64,000 nt of DNA from Mycobacterium sp. 852002-51961_SCH5331710 (GCF_001665535.1 NZ_LZSQ01000019.1:91027-155026), one strand, 5' to 3'. Positions 36,596 to 45,434 are shown, counted from the first letter of the stretch. Made by a program: numbers and translations. Notes: generated by a model from the letters alone, not told the origin.

Positions 36596-37714
36596 TCATG
36601 CGCGGAGCAGACCCACGACGCAGGACCCCCCGCCGCCCACCGCTTGAGCGAGGCCCGTCCGCGGGTCCGCGACTTGACGCGAACCAGCCTCTCCGCGAAG
36701 CTGGCTGACGACCTCCGCGGTCTGCGCCAGACCGGTTGCGCCGATCGGATGGCCACGCGCAATGCACCCGCCGTCGGTGTTGGTCGGCAGCACGCCGTCC
36801 GACGCCAGACCGTCGGACTCGATGAGTTTGATCACGCCGGCGGAGTCGGCCAGACCCAGCGCGACCAACGCCGTGATCTCCTCGCTGGCGCACATGTCGT
36901 GCAACGACACCACCCCGACGTCCTGCTGGTCCACACCCGCGTCGGCGTATGCGCGCTTGGCGGTCAGCGTGATCTGGGATGGGGGGCCCACGACGGGTCC
37001 CGTCACTGGCCAATGTGGATCGTCAGGCCAGCTGGTTTGTTCGATCGACAGCACTGACACCGACCGCTTGGCCGGGTCGGCGGACACCACGACGGCGGCC
37101 CCGCCGTCGACCGACGCGTGGCACATCATCTTCGTCAGGGGTTCGGCGACCATCCTCGCACCGAGGACGTCGTCCACCGTCACCGGCTCCGGATTACGCC
37201 GCGCCGCAAGGGGGTTGAGCCGAGCCTGGTTGTACGACTTGGCGGCAACGGCGGCGATGGCCTCCGGGCCACAGCCCGTCTCGTGCAGGAAGCGCGCCGC
37301 CTCGATCGCGTAGTGCAGCTGAGGTGGGAATCGGTCCCAGAAGCCGACCGCCGCCGGAACCACACCACCCGGTTCCAGGGCGGTCGTCTTCTCGTAACCG
37401 ATCGCCAGCGCGGTCCGGCAGCGACCGGATGCGACCGCCCACACCGCATGCCGCAGGGCGACCATTCCGCCTGCGGACGCACTCTCCAGCGCGGTCACCG
37501 GAATTCCGGTGCGGCCCAGCCGGTGTGCCACCGCCAACCCCATCTGTGGGCCCGCGAGAGCGGAGGAGGTGAACACCTCGCCGACCGCGTCGTATTCAAT
37601 GCCCGCATCCGCGAGCGCCTTCTCGGCGGCCGCCACACCCAGGTCGGCCAGCGGGGTCTGGCTGTGCTTGCCGAACTCGGTGACACCGATCCCGGTGATA
37701 TGGACCCCCGTCAT
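36596..37714 (-). CDS. Thiolase family protein lacking the usual active-site Cys, 372 aa
   Basis: The fold is clear: ITGIGVTEFGKHSQTPLADL, AVAHRLGRTGIPVTALESAS, HASVDGGAAVVVSADPAKRS, then GGCIARGHPIGATGLAQTAE and a final GGGGSCVVGLL. The N-terminal nucleophile position reads ESASAGG where thiolases have a Cys, while the C-terminal GHPIGATG His is kept. It follows a small DUF35 gene by a 4-bp overlap. A lyase or aldolase role in complex with that protein is likelier than thiolysis. Confidence 0.84.
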   Translation of the reverse strand: MTGVHITGIGVTEFGKHSQTPLADLGVAAAEKALADAGIEYDAVGEVFTSSALAGPQMGLAVAHRLGRTGIPVTALESASAGGMVALRHAVWAVASGRCRTALAIGYEKTTALEPGGVVPAAVGFWDRFPPQLHYAIEAARFLHETGCGPEAIAAVAAKSYNQARLNPLAARRNPEPVTVDDVLGARMVAEPLTKMMCHASVDGGAAVVVSADPAKRSVSVLSIEQTSWPDDPHWPVTGPVVGPPSQITLTAKRAYADAGVDQQDVGVVSLHDMCASEEITALVALGLADSAGVIKLIESDGLASDGVLPTNTDGGCIARGHPIGATGLAQTAEVVSQLRGEAGSRQVADPRTGLAQAVGGGGSCVVGLLRA

Positions 37715-37950
37715 GACGGATCCGCGACGAACATCTCGACGGTGTCACCGCCCAATGTCACCTGCACGAGGTGGCCGACGGTGCCGGATGCGGGCCTGGC
37801 GCCGTCGACGAGAACCTGGAAGCGTCCGGTGTCGGTGTCGACCCACGCGACGCTGTAGCCGTCCTGGCCGAATTCGGGGTAGGGCGACTTTGACGGCACG
37901 AACGTCGATGACCACACCGTCGCTGAGGTTGCAGATCGTGACGTTGTCAC
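37711..37950 (-). CDS. Short DUF35-type OB-fold protein without zinc ribbon, 79 aa
   Basis: Only the OB-fold half of a DUF35 protein is present: VWSSTFVPSKSPYPEFGQDG, YSVAWVDTDTGRFQVLVDG and VGHLVQVTLGGDTVEMFV. There is no Cys at all, so the rubredoxin-like zinc ribbon of the two other DUF35 proteins is missing. GTG 37950 overlaps the upstream CoA-transferase stop and its own stop overlaps the thiolase-like ATG, so the trio is coupled. It probably serves as the partner subunit of the 36596-37714 protein. Confidence 0.8.
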   Translation of the reverse strand: MTTSRSATSATVWSSTFVPSKSPYPEFGQDGYSVAWVDTDTGRFQVLVDGARPASGTVGHLVQVTLGGDTVEMFVADPS

Positions 37951-40016
37951 ACGGTCGTCCTCTCGTAGAGTGCGCTGGCGGGTGTACTACCGAGTGCGGG
38001 AGGCGGTCCCAGCGGGACCGGCCCCTCCCCGGCGAACCGCCACGGCAGGCCGACCAGGCGGCCGGTGCCGAGTTCCGGATCGGGGTGAGCGATCTCGGGA
38101 AAGAACTCCCGCGCGGCCAGGTGGGGGTCGACGACCAGTTCGTCGGCGCTGCGTACCACCGCGGCGCCGACACCGACTCCGGCCAACTCGGCAGCGGCGT
38201 CCTCTGCCTGCGATGACCCGATCCGCTCGGCTAGCTCGCCGTCGTGGAAGTTCACGGATTCGTCACCGCTCAATTCGACTGCCACCCAATGGGAGTCGGC
38301 GCTGCGGTACACCGCGCGACGCACCGTCGGATCGGCCGTCAGCTGCTCGGTCGACGCGGCCGCGACGTATTCGGAAACCGTGGATGCCACAACCTCCGAC
38401 ATCGAGAGATCTACGACGGCACCGGTATCGGCGCGCGGTCCGACCGCCCATGCCGCGACGACCACCGCCGCCACGACTGATGAGAGCGGATCAGCCAGCA
38501 CGGTGCCCAACCGGGCGGGTTCTCCGTTCGTTCCCATCGTCAGGCCCGCCAGACCGCCGTAGGCCTGGACATTGTTGGCGTACACGCGATATCCGGCCAG
38601 TGGGCCATCCGATCCGAATCCCGACACGCGCATCACGAGCCGGCCCGAGGCGGCGAGTTCGGCCGGTGCGACGCGTAGCCGGTCCAGCCGAGACGACCCG
38701 ACATTCTCGATCACCACGTCGGCTTCCGACAGCGCAGCGGCGACATCGCCGACCGCGTTGTCGCGGTCGATCAGCACGCTGCGCTTGGAGTGGTTGGCCA
38801 CCGCGTAGTAGGCACCGCGCTCGACACCGGCGATGCCGTCGGCGAACGGGCCGCTGCGCCGGTAGATGTCGAGTCGGTCGAGGTCCTCGAGGCGCACGAC
38901 GGTCGCTCCCATCGCGCCCAGCAGAGAGCCGATGATCGGACCGGCCAACACGTGTGTGAGCTCAGCGATGCGTAACCCGCGCAGGCCGCCGGGCCGGCGT
39001 TCGCCCATCGCACCGCATGTCGTTCGCCACGGAGGTCCGAGGACAGTGACGTCGCGATCACCGATACGCGTCCGGATCAAGGAGTTTCGGTGTGCCAGTT
39101 GTGGTGAGTCAAGCAGCTCGTCCGGTCGGTTCACAGGCGTCGACGGGACACCGTTGGCCTGTAGCACGGCGGCGCAGTCGGCCTTGCGGCGCTCGCGAGT
39201 CCACTCGGTGACCTTGGCGTTGATCAGGTTGGCATGTTCGATGCGTGCCGGCCGTTCGTCGAGGCCGAGAGCCCAGCCCGGATTGCCGAACGCCGCCAGC
39301 AGGCCCTTCCACTGATGGTTCTCCACCGCGGTGATGCGCACCAGCCCGTCCTGGCAGGTGAATACGCCAGACGGTGCGAGGTAGCGCCCGCTGCCCGCGC
39401 GGCCCGGGCAGCGGTACATGACGTGCGCGCATTCGGGCAGCGCGGCGGTGTAGATCACCGCCTCCTGGATGGAGACGTCGACATGAACCGCCGTCAGCGT
39501 GTCGTTGCGACCGTCCAGCCCGTGTAACGCCGCCAGAGCGGCGACGGCACCGGCGGATTTGAGGGCGACGTAACCGGGGGCGGGCATCGGTCGGCCGTCG
39601 CCGTCCTCGATCGTGGCCAGCAGCCCGCCGCTCGCCTGAGCGACCAGTTCACCGCCGGGGTGCTCAGTTGCAGACCCGACGGGTGAAAGCTGCACGACGA
39701 CGGCTGGGCCGTCGATAGTCGGGACGGCAGCGCCGTCGGCGATGACGATGTCGGCCGCGCGGGCGTGTTGCACCGGATCGGCGCCCGAGTCGAGGATCCG
39801 CTTGCGGTGATCGAGTACCGCATCGACAGCCGCGACGGGCCCGTGTGGCCCCGCCAGGACCGGCCCCGCCCGGCGCACTCGCCGACCCGCGATCCTGCTG
39901 ACGTCAGCGCCGAGGCTCGCGAGCAGTGCGGCGGCCGCCGAACCCGCGATACCGTCGCCGAGCTGCAGCACGCGCACATCGGCCAGGAAATCCGTTGTGG
40001 CGGGTTTCTGGCTCAC
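37947..40016 (-). CDS. Double-domain CaiB/BaiF CoA-transferase fusion, 689 aa
   Basis: Two family III domains are fused. The first runs about 10-340 (DFLADVRVLQLGDGIAGSAA, VHVDVSIQEAVIYTAALPEC); the second runs about 350-689 (GLRGLRIAELTHVLAGPIIG, NHSKRSVLIDRDNAVGDVAA, VVDLSMSEVVASTVSEYV). The second keeps an Asp at the expected catalytic place (VLADPLSSVVAA); in the first the aligned stretch reads PAPGYVALKSAG with no Asp. The start is GTG 40016 with AGGAGC upstream; the reading to 40115 crosses an operator-like box. It is co-transcribed with the short DUF35 and thiolase-like genes. Confidence 0.86.
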   Translation of the reverse strand: MSQKPATTDFLADVRVLQLGDGIAGSAAAALLASLGADVSRIAGRRVRRAGPVLAGPHGPVAAVDAVLDHRKRILDSGADPVQHARAADIVIADGAAVPTIDGPAVVVQLSPVGSATEHPGGELVAQASGGLLATIEDGDGRPMPAPGYVALKSAGAVAALAALHGLDGRNDTLTAVHVDVSIQEAVIYTAALPECAHVMYRCPGRAGSGRYLAPSGVFTCQDGLVRITAVENHQWKGLLAAFGNPGWALGLDERPARIEHANLINAKVTEWTRERRKADCAAVLQANGVPSTPVNRPDELLDSPQLAHRNSLIRTRIGDRDVTVLGPPWRTTCGAMGERRPGGLRGLRIAELTHVLAGPIIGSLLGAMGATVVRLEDLDRLDIYRRSGPFADGIAGVERGAYYAVANHSKRSVLIDRDNAVGDVAAALSEADVVIENVGSSRLDRLRVAPAELAASGRLVMRVSGFGSDGPLAGYRVYANNVQAYGGLAGLTMGTNGEPARLGTVLADPLSSVVAAVVVAAWAVGPRADTGAVVDLSMSEVVASTVSEYVAAASTEQLTADPTVRRAVYRSADSHWVAVELSGDESVNFHDGELAERIGSSQAEDAAAELAGVGVGAAVVRSADELVVDPHLAAREFFPEIAHPDPELGTGRLVGLPWRFAGEGPVPLGPPPALGSTPASALYERTTV

Positions 40017-40051
40017 GAGTGCGCTCCTGTTCTGCGGCTTGCTGCACAATT

Positions 40052-40142
40052 GAACAATATTCGTCTTATTGCGTCCACTATCCGACGGCGTGGCCAGGAC
40101 GGACTCCTTGTTCACAGATTCACAGTCTGTGTTCTATTGTTC
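40052..40142. promoter_or_regulatory. Divergent promoter with two operator-like boxes
   Basis: Box one, 40052-40074: arms GAACAATA and TATTGCGT, five of eight paired (CAATA/TATTG). Box two, 40120-40142: arms TCACAGTC and TATTGTTC, four of eight paired with ACA/TGT kept. Box two covers the plus-strand -10-like TATTGT at 40135-40140, seven bases before ATG 40148. Box one covers a minus-strand TATTGT suited to the CoA-transferase fusion gene. Confidence 0.58.
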
Positions 40143-40147
40143 ATAGC

Positions 40148-41362
40148 ATGGCGACGACCACTGGACTGTCCGAAGCCCGATTCGACGATCCGGCGTTCTA
40201 CCTCGGCGACCCCAATGCCGCGTTCCGCGAGCTGCGGGAGACCGATCCGCTGCACTGGTACGACGAGGGTCAGTTCTGGGTCGTCACGAAGTACGACGAC
40301 GTGAAGGCAATCTCGGCGCGGCCGGAGAAGTTCAAGTCGGAACGCATCGCGATCATGATGGATCTGATCGCGCACCGGCAAGGCGTCGATCCGCAGGGTT
40401 TCGGAAGCCGCGGCATCATGTTCATGGATCCGCCCGAGCACCGCGCGCATCGAAAAGCGATCGGTGTCCGATTCACACCGTCGGCGGTGGCCAAGATGGA
40501 AGACCGCGTACAGCAGGTCGTCGCCGAGGCATTTGACAAGCTTCCCGACGGTGAGTTCGACTGGATCGGGCACATCGCCGAACCCATTCCCGTGTACATC
40601 TTTTCGTACTTCCTCGGTGTGCCGGAGCCGGACTGGTCCCAAGTCGCGTCGTGGGCCACGACCATCGCCAAGGCCGGCAGTGGTCTGGCCACCGATGAAG
40701 ACTTCCAGGTGATCTTCGATCAGATCGCCCCGTACCTGTTGGGTCTGACCGCCGAACGGGCGAAGAATCCACGCGACGATCTGTTGACGATGCTGACGCA
40801 GGTGCGTATCGATGGCGAACCGTTCAACGAAGTGCAGATCATGGTGTACGCCATGACGCTGCTTGCCGCGGGAAGTGAGACGACTCAGAGCCTGTTGGCC
40901 GGGCTGGTGCAATGCCTGGATCTGCATCCCGACCAGGCCGAGAAGTTGTTCGCCGACCCGTCGCACTCCGAGAACACGGTCGAGGAGACGTTGCGGTGGT
41001 GGACGCCGGTGATGAGCATGGCGCGCCAGGCCGCGAAGGATGTGGAGGTCAGGGGAAAGACCATCGGCGAGGGTCAAGGTCTGCTGATGGCGTACGCGTC
41101 GGCCAATCGAGACGTCGACCATTGGGGACCCACCGCCGAGGACTTCGACATCATGCGCACCGACGCGGCGGGACATCTCGGTTTCGGTGTCGGAGAGCAC
41201 TTCTGCATGGGGGCTGCCCTTGCGAGGCGCGAGGCGAGGTTCGTACTCGCCGAGGTATTGAAACGCGCGAAGGCAGTGCGCGTGACGGGTCAGCGGATCA
41301 AGCGGGAATCGTCGTTGGTCAACACCTTCGACCGGTTGGACGTCACCCTCGACTATCGCTGA
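40148..41362 (+). CDS. Cytochrome P450, 404 aa
   Basis: The I-helix motif is LLAAGSETTQSL, ExxR is EETLR, and the heme loop FGVGEHFCMGAA has Cys at 353; Met after Cys-Xaa positions and Glu in the loop are slightly unusual. The MFMDPPEHRAHRKAIGVRF segment near 98 is the C-helix region. ATG 40148 is seven bases from a -10-like TATTGT, so the mRNA should be nearly leaderless. The reading to 39926 crosses the operator and is rejected. It is a single-gene unit; the convergent dehydrogenase stops three bases away. Confidence 0.92.
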   Translation: MATTTGLSEARFDDPAFYLGDPNAAFRELRETDPLHWYDEGQFWVVTKYDDVKAISARPEKFKSERIAIMMDLIAHRQGVDPQGFGSRGIMFMDPPEHRAHRKAIGVRFTPSAVAKMEDRVQQVVAEAFDKLPDGEFDWIGHIAEPIPVYIFSYFLGVPEPDWSQVASWATTIAKAGSGLATDEDFQVIFDQIAPYLLGLTAERAKNPRDDLLTMLTQVRIDGEPFNEVQIMVYAMTLLAAGSETTQSLLAGLVQCLDLHPDQAEKLFADPSHSENTVEETLRWWTPVMSMARQAAKDVEVRGKTIGEGQGLLMAYASANRDVDHWGPTAEDFDIMRTDAAGHLGFGVGEHFCMGAALARREARFVLAEVLKRAKAVRVTGQRIKRESSLVNTFDRLDVTLDYR

Positions 41363-41365
41363 GTG

Positions 41366-42415
41366 TCAGCCGCGCGTGGCCAGCCAATCGGTGATCGCCT
41401 CGCGATGGGCTGCGCGTGACCCCATGGATGCGGCCAGGGTCGCCGCGCGGCGCAGGAACACGTGAGCCTCGTGCTCCCAGGTATAGGCGATGCCGCCGAA
41501 CACCTGCGTGGCTCCTTCTGGAACGGCGCGTAACGCGTCGAGGGCCCAGAACACCGCCAACGAGACCAATGCGCTTGCATCCGGATGGCCTTGATCGCAA
41601 GCGTCGGCGGCCCGGTTGACAAGTGCACGGCCCACCTCGATCGCCGATCGCTGGTCGACAAGGCGGTGTTTGATGGCCTGGAACGCACCGATCGGCCGGT
41701 CGAAAGCCACGCGGACCTTCGCGTATTCGGTTGCGGCGGCGTTGGCGGCCGCGGCAACACCGACCAGTTCGGCGACCAGCCCGACGCGCCAGCGCATCAC
41801 CGTTTCGCGATAGCGGCGCGCAGTTCCAGGACCGTCGGCAATAGCGCGGATCGGCGCATCGTCGAGCGTGACGAGCGCGGCGGGAGTGTGATCGAGCGGC
41901 GTCAGCGGTGTCCGGGTGACGCCCGGCCCGGAGGCGTCGACAATGCCGAGCACCGACGACTCGTCGGCTTCGGCAAGGACGGTGAAGCGGGCGGCGACAC
42001 CGCCGTAGGGAACGAAACCGAATGTGCCCGAGACTGTCTCACCCGTGAGTGCTGCGGGTTCGGGTAACACGACGGCGACTCCGTCGACGCAGTTGCTCTC
42101 GCACCACGCCGCGGCCGCCGTGGCGGCCAGCGGCAGGGGAGCCGCGACGAATCCGGCCGACTCGCTCAACACGGCCAGTTCGCGCACGGTTCCGCCTGCG
42201 CCGCCGCGGTCTTCCGCTACCAGCACGTCCGGCCAGCCCAGGTCGCGGACAGTGTTCCACAAGATCTCGTCGAACGCCGACCCGTCCAGCAGCGAGCGAG
42301 TGCGTTCCACCGACCAGGCCTGGCGCATGATGTCGTGCGCCGATTGGTGTAGCGCGGCGATTTCGGCTGCTGTATCGGCGATCTCGGCGAGCGAGACGGT
42401 GATGTCAGGGGTCAC
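41366..42415 (-). CDS. Acyl-CoA dehydrogenase, small-type subunit, 349 aa
   Basis: This is a divergent dehydrogenase whose recognisable parts are LGWPDVLVAEDRGGAGGTVR near 65, YAKVRVAFDRPIGAFQAIKH near 245 and TQVFGGIAYTWEHEAHVFLR near 315, as in the 29183-30217 protein. It should pair with the large subunit encoded just upstream. GTG 42415 overlaps the upstream stop by 11 bp; the reading to 42475 extends further into that gene and is rejected. It is the last gene of the amidohydrolase-FadE-FadE operon. Confidence 0.87.
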   Translation of the reverse strand: MTPDITVSLAEIADTAAEIAALHQSAHDIMRQAWSVERTRSLLDGSAFDEILWNTVRDLGWPDVLVAEDRGGAGGTVRELAVLSESAGFVAAPLPLAATAAAAWCESNCVDGVAVVLPEPAALTGETVSGTFGFVPYGGVAARFTVLAEADESSVLGIVDASGPGVTRTPLTPLDHTPAALVTLDDAPIRAIADGPGTARRYRETVMRWRVGLVAELVGVAAAANAAATEYAKVRVAFDRPIGAFQAIKHRLVDQRSAIEVGRALVNRAADACDQGHPDASALVSLAVFWALDALRAVPEGATQVFGGIAYTWEHEAHVFLRRAATLAASMGSRAAHREAITDWLATRG

Positions 42416-43598
42416 GGGGCAGCCCCAGGAGTCGTTCGGCGATGACGTTGCGTTGGATTTCCGACGTTCCGGCACCGAAGGTGGCCGCCCGCATCAGCAG
42501 ATAGCTCGTGGCGACGTTGCCCTTCTTGGCGGCCCCGGCCGATCCGCGTTCCAGCACGCCGGACGGCCCGGCCAGTTCGAGCCCGAACGTGGCCATCGAC
42601 TGGTCCACCTCCGACGTCAGCAGTTTGGCGACAGACGCTTCCGGCCCCGGGCTGACCCCGCGCACGCCGGCGGCGGTGGCCTGTGCGGCGATCTGGCGCA
42701 GCGCCTCGACCTGCGCCACGTACCGGGCGATTCGGTCGGCGACATAGGAGTCGGCAAAGCCCCTGTCGGTCAGGGCGTTCGGTTTCTGTGCCATCTTGAC
42801 CAAGATGTCGAGTCGGCGCTCTATCCGATGCGTGCGGCTTTGGCCGACCCGCTCGTAGCCCAGCGTCGACTTCGCGACCTTCCATCCGCCGTGCAGCGGT
42901 CCGACGACGTTGGCGAGCGGTACCCGCACCGCGTCGAAGAACACCTCGTTGAACTCCGCGGCGCCGGTGATCTGACGTATCGGGCGGACCTCGATGCCGG
43001 GTGAGGCCAGGTCGGCCAGGATGAAGCTGATCCCGTCTCGCTTCTCGGCGCTCGGATCGGTCCGAGCCAGCAGATAGATCCAGTTCGCGTAGGAGGCCTT
43101 CGATGTCCAGATCTTCTGCCCGGTGATGACCAGTTCGTCGCCGTCGATGACAGCCCTGGTTCTCAGGGCTGCGAGATCGCTGCCGGCATCGGGTTCTGAA
43201 AAGCCCTGACACCAGACATCTTCCGCCGACAAGATTCGGGGCAGATAGCGCTCTCGTTGCTCGTCGCTACCCCATTGGATGATCGTCGGGCCGAGTTGAT
43301 TGATGGCGCTGCGGTTGATCGGCTCCGGGGCGCGGGCAGCGGCCATCTCCGCGCTGAAGATGAGCTGCTGTGTCGGCGTCGCGGCGCGTCCGCCGTGCTC
43401 CGTCGGCCAGGAGATCGCCGCCAGTCCCGCAGCGTGCAGTCGACTCTGCCACATCCGCATCCGATCGAGGCGAGTGGTCTCGCCGCCGTCCCGGTCGAGC
43501 AGGTCGGGAGTCAGCGACGAGGACAGGAAGGCGCGAACCTCGTCGCGGAACGCACGATCCGCGTCGGTGAGGGCTACACCGTAGTCGCGTTCGGTCAC
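42405..43598 (-). CDS. Acyl-CoA dehydrogenase, large-type subunit, 397 aa
   Basis: The motifs are complete: GLAAISWPTEHGGRAATPTQ near 58, QGFSEPDAGSDLAALRTRAV near 132, GQKIWTSKASYANWIYLLAR near 158, PIRQITGAAEFNEVFFDAVR near 195 and TFGAGTSEIQRNVIAERLLG at the end. It oxidises an acyl-CoA, probably as a heteromer with the following gene product. GTG 43598 overlaps the amidohydrolase stop by 4 bp. Confidence 0.91.
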   Translation of the reverse strand: MTERDYGVALTDADRAFRDEVRAFLSSSLTPDLLDRDGGETTRLDRMRMWQSRLHAAGLAAISWPTEHGGRAATPTQQLIFSAEMAAARAPEPINRSAINQLGPTIIQWGSDEQRERYLPRILSAEDVWCQGFSEPDAGSDLAALRTRAVIDGDELVITGQKIWTSKASYANWIYLLARTDPSAEKRDGISFILADLASPGIEVRPIRQITGAAEFNEVFFDAVRVPLANVVGPLHGGWKVAKSTLGYERVGQSRTHRIERRLDILVKMAQKPNALTDRGFADSYVADRIARYVAQVEALRQIAAQATAAGVRGVSPGPEASVAKLLTSEVDQSMATFGLELAGPSGVLERGSAGAAKKGNVATSYLLMRAATFGAGTSEIQRNVIAERLLGLPRDP

Positions 43599-44914
43599 GT
43601 GCCGCCGCGGATGATCGACGCCATCCGCTCCTTCATCTCGCCGTAGGTGATCGCGGTGGTGCCGGCCTTGGGTGCGCGGCCCGCATCGACCTTCGGCGCC
43701 GACAGGTCGAGACCGGCGATCTTCTCCCGCAGTGCGCCCACCGTGCAGTTTTGCCGTCCGAGACGCTCGACACCGTCATAGCCGTAGGCGCGCGCGGCAT
43801 TTCGCCAGGTGATCGCCTCGACCTCGTCGGGCGAACATCCGTCGAGTTGCGTCGCAAGTTGCTCGGGCGCATCCGGCCAGCTGCTGTCTGAGTGTGGGTA
43901 GTCCATCTCCCAGCAGATGGTCTCGGTCCCGATCCGCTCGCGCATCTCGATCCCGACGCGATCGCGGATGAAGCACGACATGAAGTTGCGTCGAAAGACG
44001 TCCGTCGGGGTCAGACCTTCACCGAGATCGTCACCGGTCCACGCACGCTGCCGGGAGTAGATGTCCTCGAACCGCTCGAGCAGGAACGGAATCCATCCGA
44101 TGCCGCCTTCGGAGAGGGCGAACTTGATGGTCGGAAAATTGACGACGACGGGGGAGAACAGCAGGTCCGCGGTGAACCTCATGGTATCGATCGCCAGCAT
44201 GGAGTTGTACGCGAGGTAGGTGGTCTGGTCCGACGGGACAGGGACGCCGCCGCCGGTGCCGATGTGGATGTTGACGACCGTTTCGTGTTCGCACACCGCT
44301 TCCCACAGCGGGTCCCACCGTGGGTCCTGCCATGGTGGCTGGCCGTAGCTCCCGATGTGCTGAGGCACGGTTACGGCACGACATCCGTTCGCGGCGAGGC
44401 GCGCGACTTCGCCTGCCGCGAGCACAGGGTCCCACAGCGGGAGGATTCCCATCGGGATGAATCTGTCCGGATGCCGACCGCACCAGTCCTCGATGTGCCA
44501 GTCGTTGTACGCGCGGACCATCACCTCGGAGATGTCTCGCTCCCCGCGGTAGGTGAACAGCGCTCCGGAGATGGTGGGGAACGAGGGAAAGCAGAGCGAC
44601 GCCAGCACACCCGCCGCGTTCATGTCGTCGACCCGGGCGCCGACGTCGTAGCAGCCTTTGCGCATGTCCTCGAAGCGTGACGGTTCGAAGCCCCATTCGT
44701 CATTGGGCCGGCCCGCCACGGCGTTGAGTCCGATGTTGGGCATCTGCAGCCCCGCGTACTCCCAGTAGCACACACCGTCGTTGTCCTGCACGATCTTTGG
44801 GGCATCGTCGGCGAATCGAGCTGGGACCCGGCCCTTGAACATGTCGGGAGGTTCGACGGTGTGGTCGTCGACGCTGATGAGCACGAGGTCCAGGGGGTCG
44901 ATCACCGGCAACAT
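43595..44914 (-). CDS. Amidohydrolase-2 family protein, 439 aa
   Basis: This is a paralogue of 26450-27745 with the same landmarks: ISVDDHTVEPPDMFKGRVP near 14, MPNIGLNAVAGRPNDEWGF, CFPSFPTISGALF, FALSEGGIGWIPFLLERFED and CWEMDYPHSDSSWP with its His-Asp pair. It hydrolyses or decarboxylates a ring-derived or CoA-linked substrate. ATG 44914 lies 12 bases from a perfect palindrome, and a minus-strand TAGTCT is very close to the start, so the mRNA has little or no leader. It heads an operon with two paired acyl-CoA dehydrogenases. Confidence 0.87.
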   Translation of the reverse strand: MLPVIDPLDLVLISVDDHTVEPPDMFKGRVPARFADDAPKIVQDNDGVCYWEYAGLQMPNIGLNAVAGRPNDEWGFEPSRFEDMRKGCYDVGARVDDMNAAGVLASLCFPSFPTISGALFTYRGERDISEVMVRAYNDWHIEDWCGRHPDRFIPMGILPLWDPVLAAGEVARLAANGCRAVTVPQHIGSYGQPPWQDPRWDPLWEAVCEHETVVNIHIGTGGGVPVPSDQTTYLAYNSMLAIDTMRFTADLLFSPVVVNFPTIKFALSEGGIGWIPFLLERFEDIYSRQRAWTGDDLGEGLTPTDVFRRNFMSCFIRDRVGIEMRERIGTETICWEMDYPHSDSSWPDAPEQLATQLDGCSPDEVEAITWRNAARAYGYDGVERLGRQNCTVGALREKIAGLDLSAPKVDAGRAPKAGTTAITYGEMKERMASIIRGGT

Positions 44915-44925
44915 TCTAGACTAAT

Positions 44926-44948
44926 GAACAGATGCTGTATATCTGTTC
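44926..44948. promoter_or_regulatory. Best palindrome of the set: 8-bp arms, 7-bp spacer
   Basis: GAACAGAT (44926-44933) and ATCTGTTC (44941-44948) are perfectly complementary around GCTGTAT. It lies between the SRPBCC stop (44954) and the amidohydrolase ATG (44914), both read leftward, so it must govern the amidohydrolase operon. It defines the consensus used to read the other sites. Confidence 0.7.
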
Positions 44949-44953
44949 CAAGA

Positions 44954-45379
44954 CTACGTGGCGATGTTGGTCGCCGCGGTCGCCAGCCAGTCGGCCATCA
45001 TCCCGTAAACCAGTTCGATACTCTCCCGCGCACTCGCGTCGTCGGCGGATGGTTCGTACTCCACCTCCCAGCCGACCCGGCAGTCGCGGCCTTCGGATTC
45101 GGTTACCGACACGACGGCTTCGAAGTGGCTGACCGGCAGCGGGTTGTTGGTGATCCGGTAGGCGATCTGTCTCTGCGCAGGCCGAATCCACAGCAGCGTC
45201 TCGACCGTCGGCTCACCCTCGGTGGAGCCGCGGATCTTGCGGCTCATGCCCGGACCGTCACCCTCGACCTCGACGTCGTTGATCACCGGTATCCACCGGA
45301 CATCGGCGAAGTCGGCGAGTATCGCCCACACCGCCTCGGCGCTTGCCGCGACGTCCTTGCTGATAGTCATCGTCGGCAC
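44954..45379 (-). CDS. SRPBCC family protein, 141 aa
   Basis: This is a START/Bet v1-like helix-grip protein: ISKDVAASAEAVWAILADFA at the start, VRWIPVINDVEVEGDGPGMS near 28, and a long C-terminal helix (SIELVYGMMADWLATAATNI). The fold binds hydrophobic ligands such as polyketides or sterols in its cavity. GTG 45379 is used, with AGGG seven bases upstream; ATG 45370 is an alternative. A minus-strand TATTGT lies about 20 bases before the start, inside the neighbouring operator box. It forms a single-gene unit in the same regulon. Confidence 0.85.
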   Translation of the reverse strand: MPTMTISKDVAASAEAVWAILADFADVRWIPVINDVEVEGDGPGMSRKIRGSTEGEPTVETLLWIRPAQRQIAYRITNNPLPVSHFEAVVSVTESEGRDCRVGWEVEYEPSADDASARESIELVYGMMADWLATAATNIAT

Positions 45380-45400
45380 GTGGCGACCCTATCATCTATG

Positions 45401-45434
45401 TAACAATAGAGCGGAATATGTTCAGATGTACAAT
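45401..45434. promoter_or_regulatory. Divergent promoter with ACA-N13-TGT box (45401-45423)
   Basis: Arms TAACAATA and ATATGTTC keep AACA/TGTT and the 7-bp spacer (four of eight positions paired). TACAAT at 45429-45434 is a plus-strand -10-like element, seven bases before a GTG at 45442 that opens only an 8-codon frame; the crotonase gene starts at 45455. The complementary TATTGT at about 45402-45407 serves the SRPBCC gene. Confidence 0.55.

Noticed and set aside
39926..40147. Longer P450 start giving 478 residues
   Set aside because: The extension crosses both operator-like boxes and has no P450 features; ATG 40148 fits the promoter spacing.
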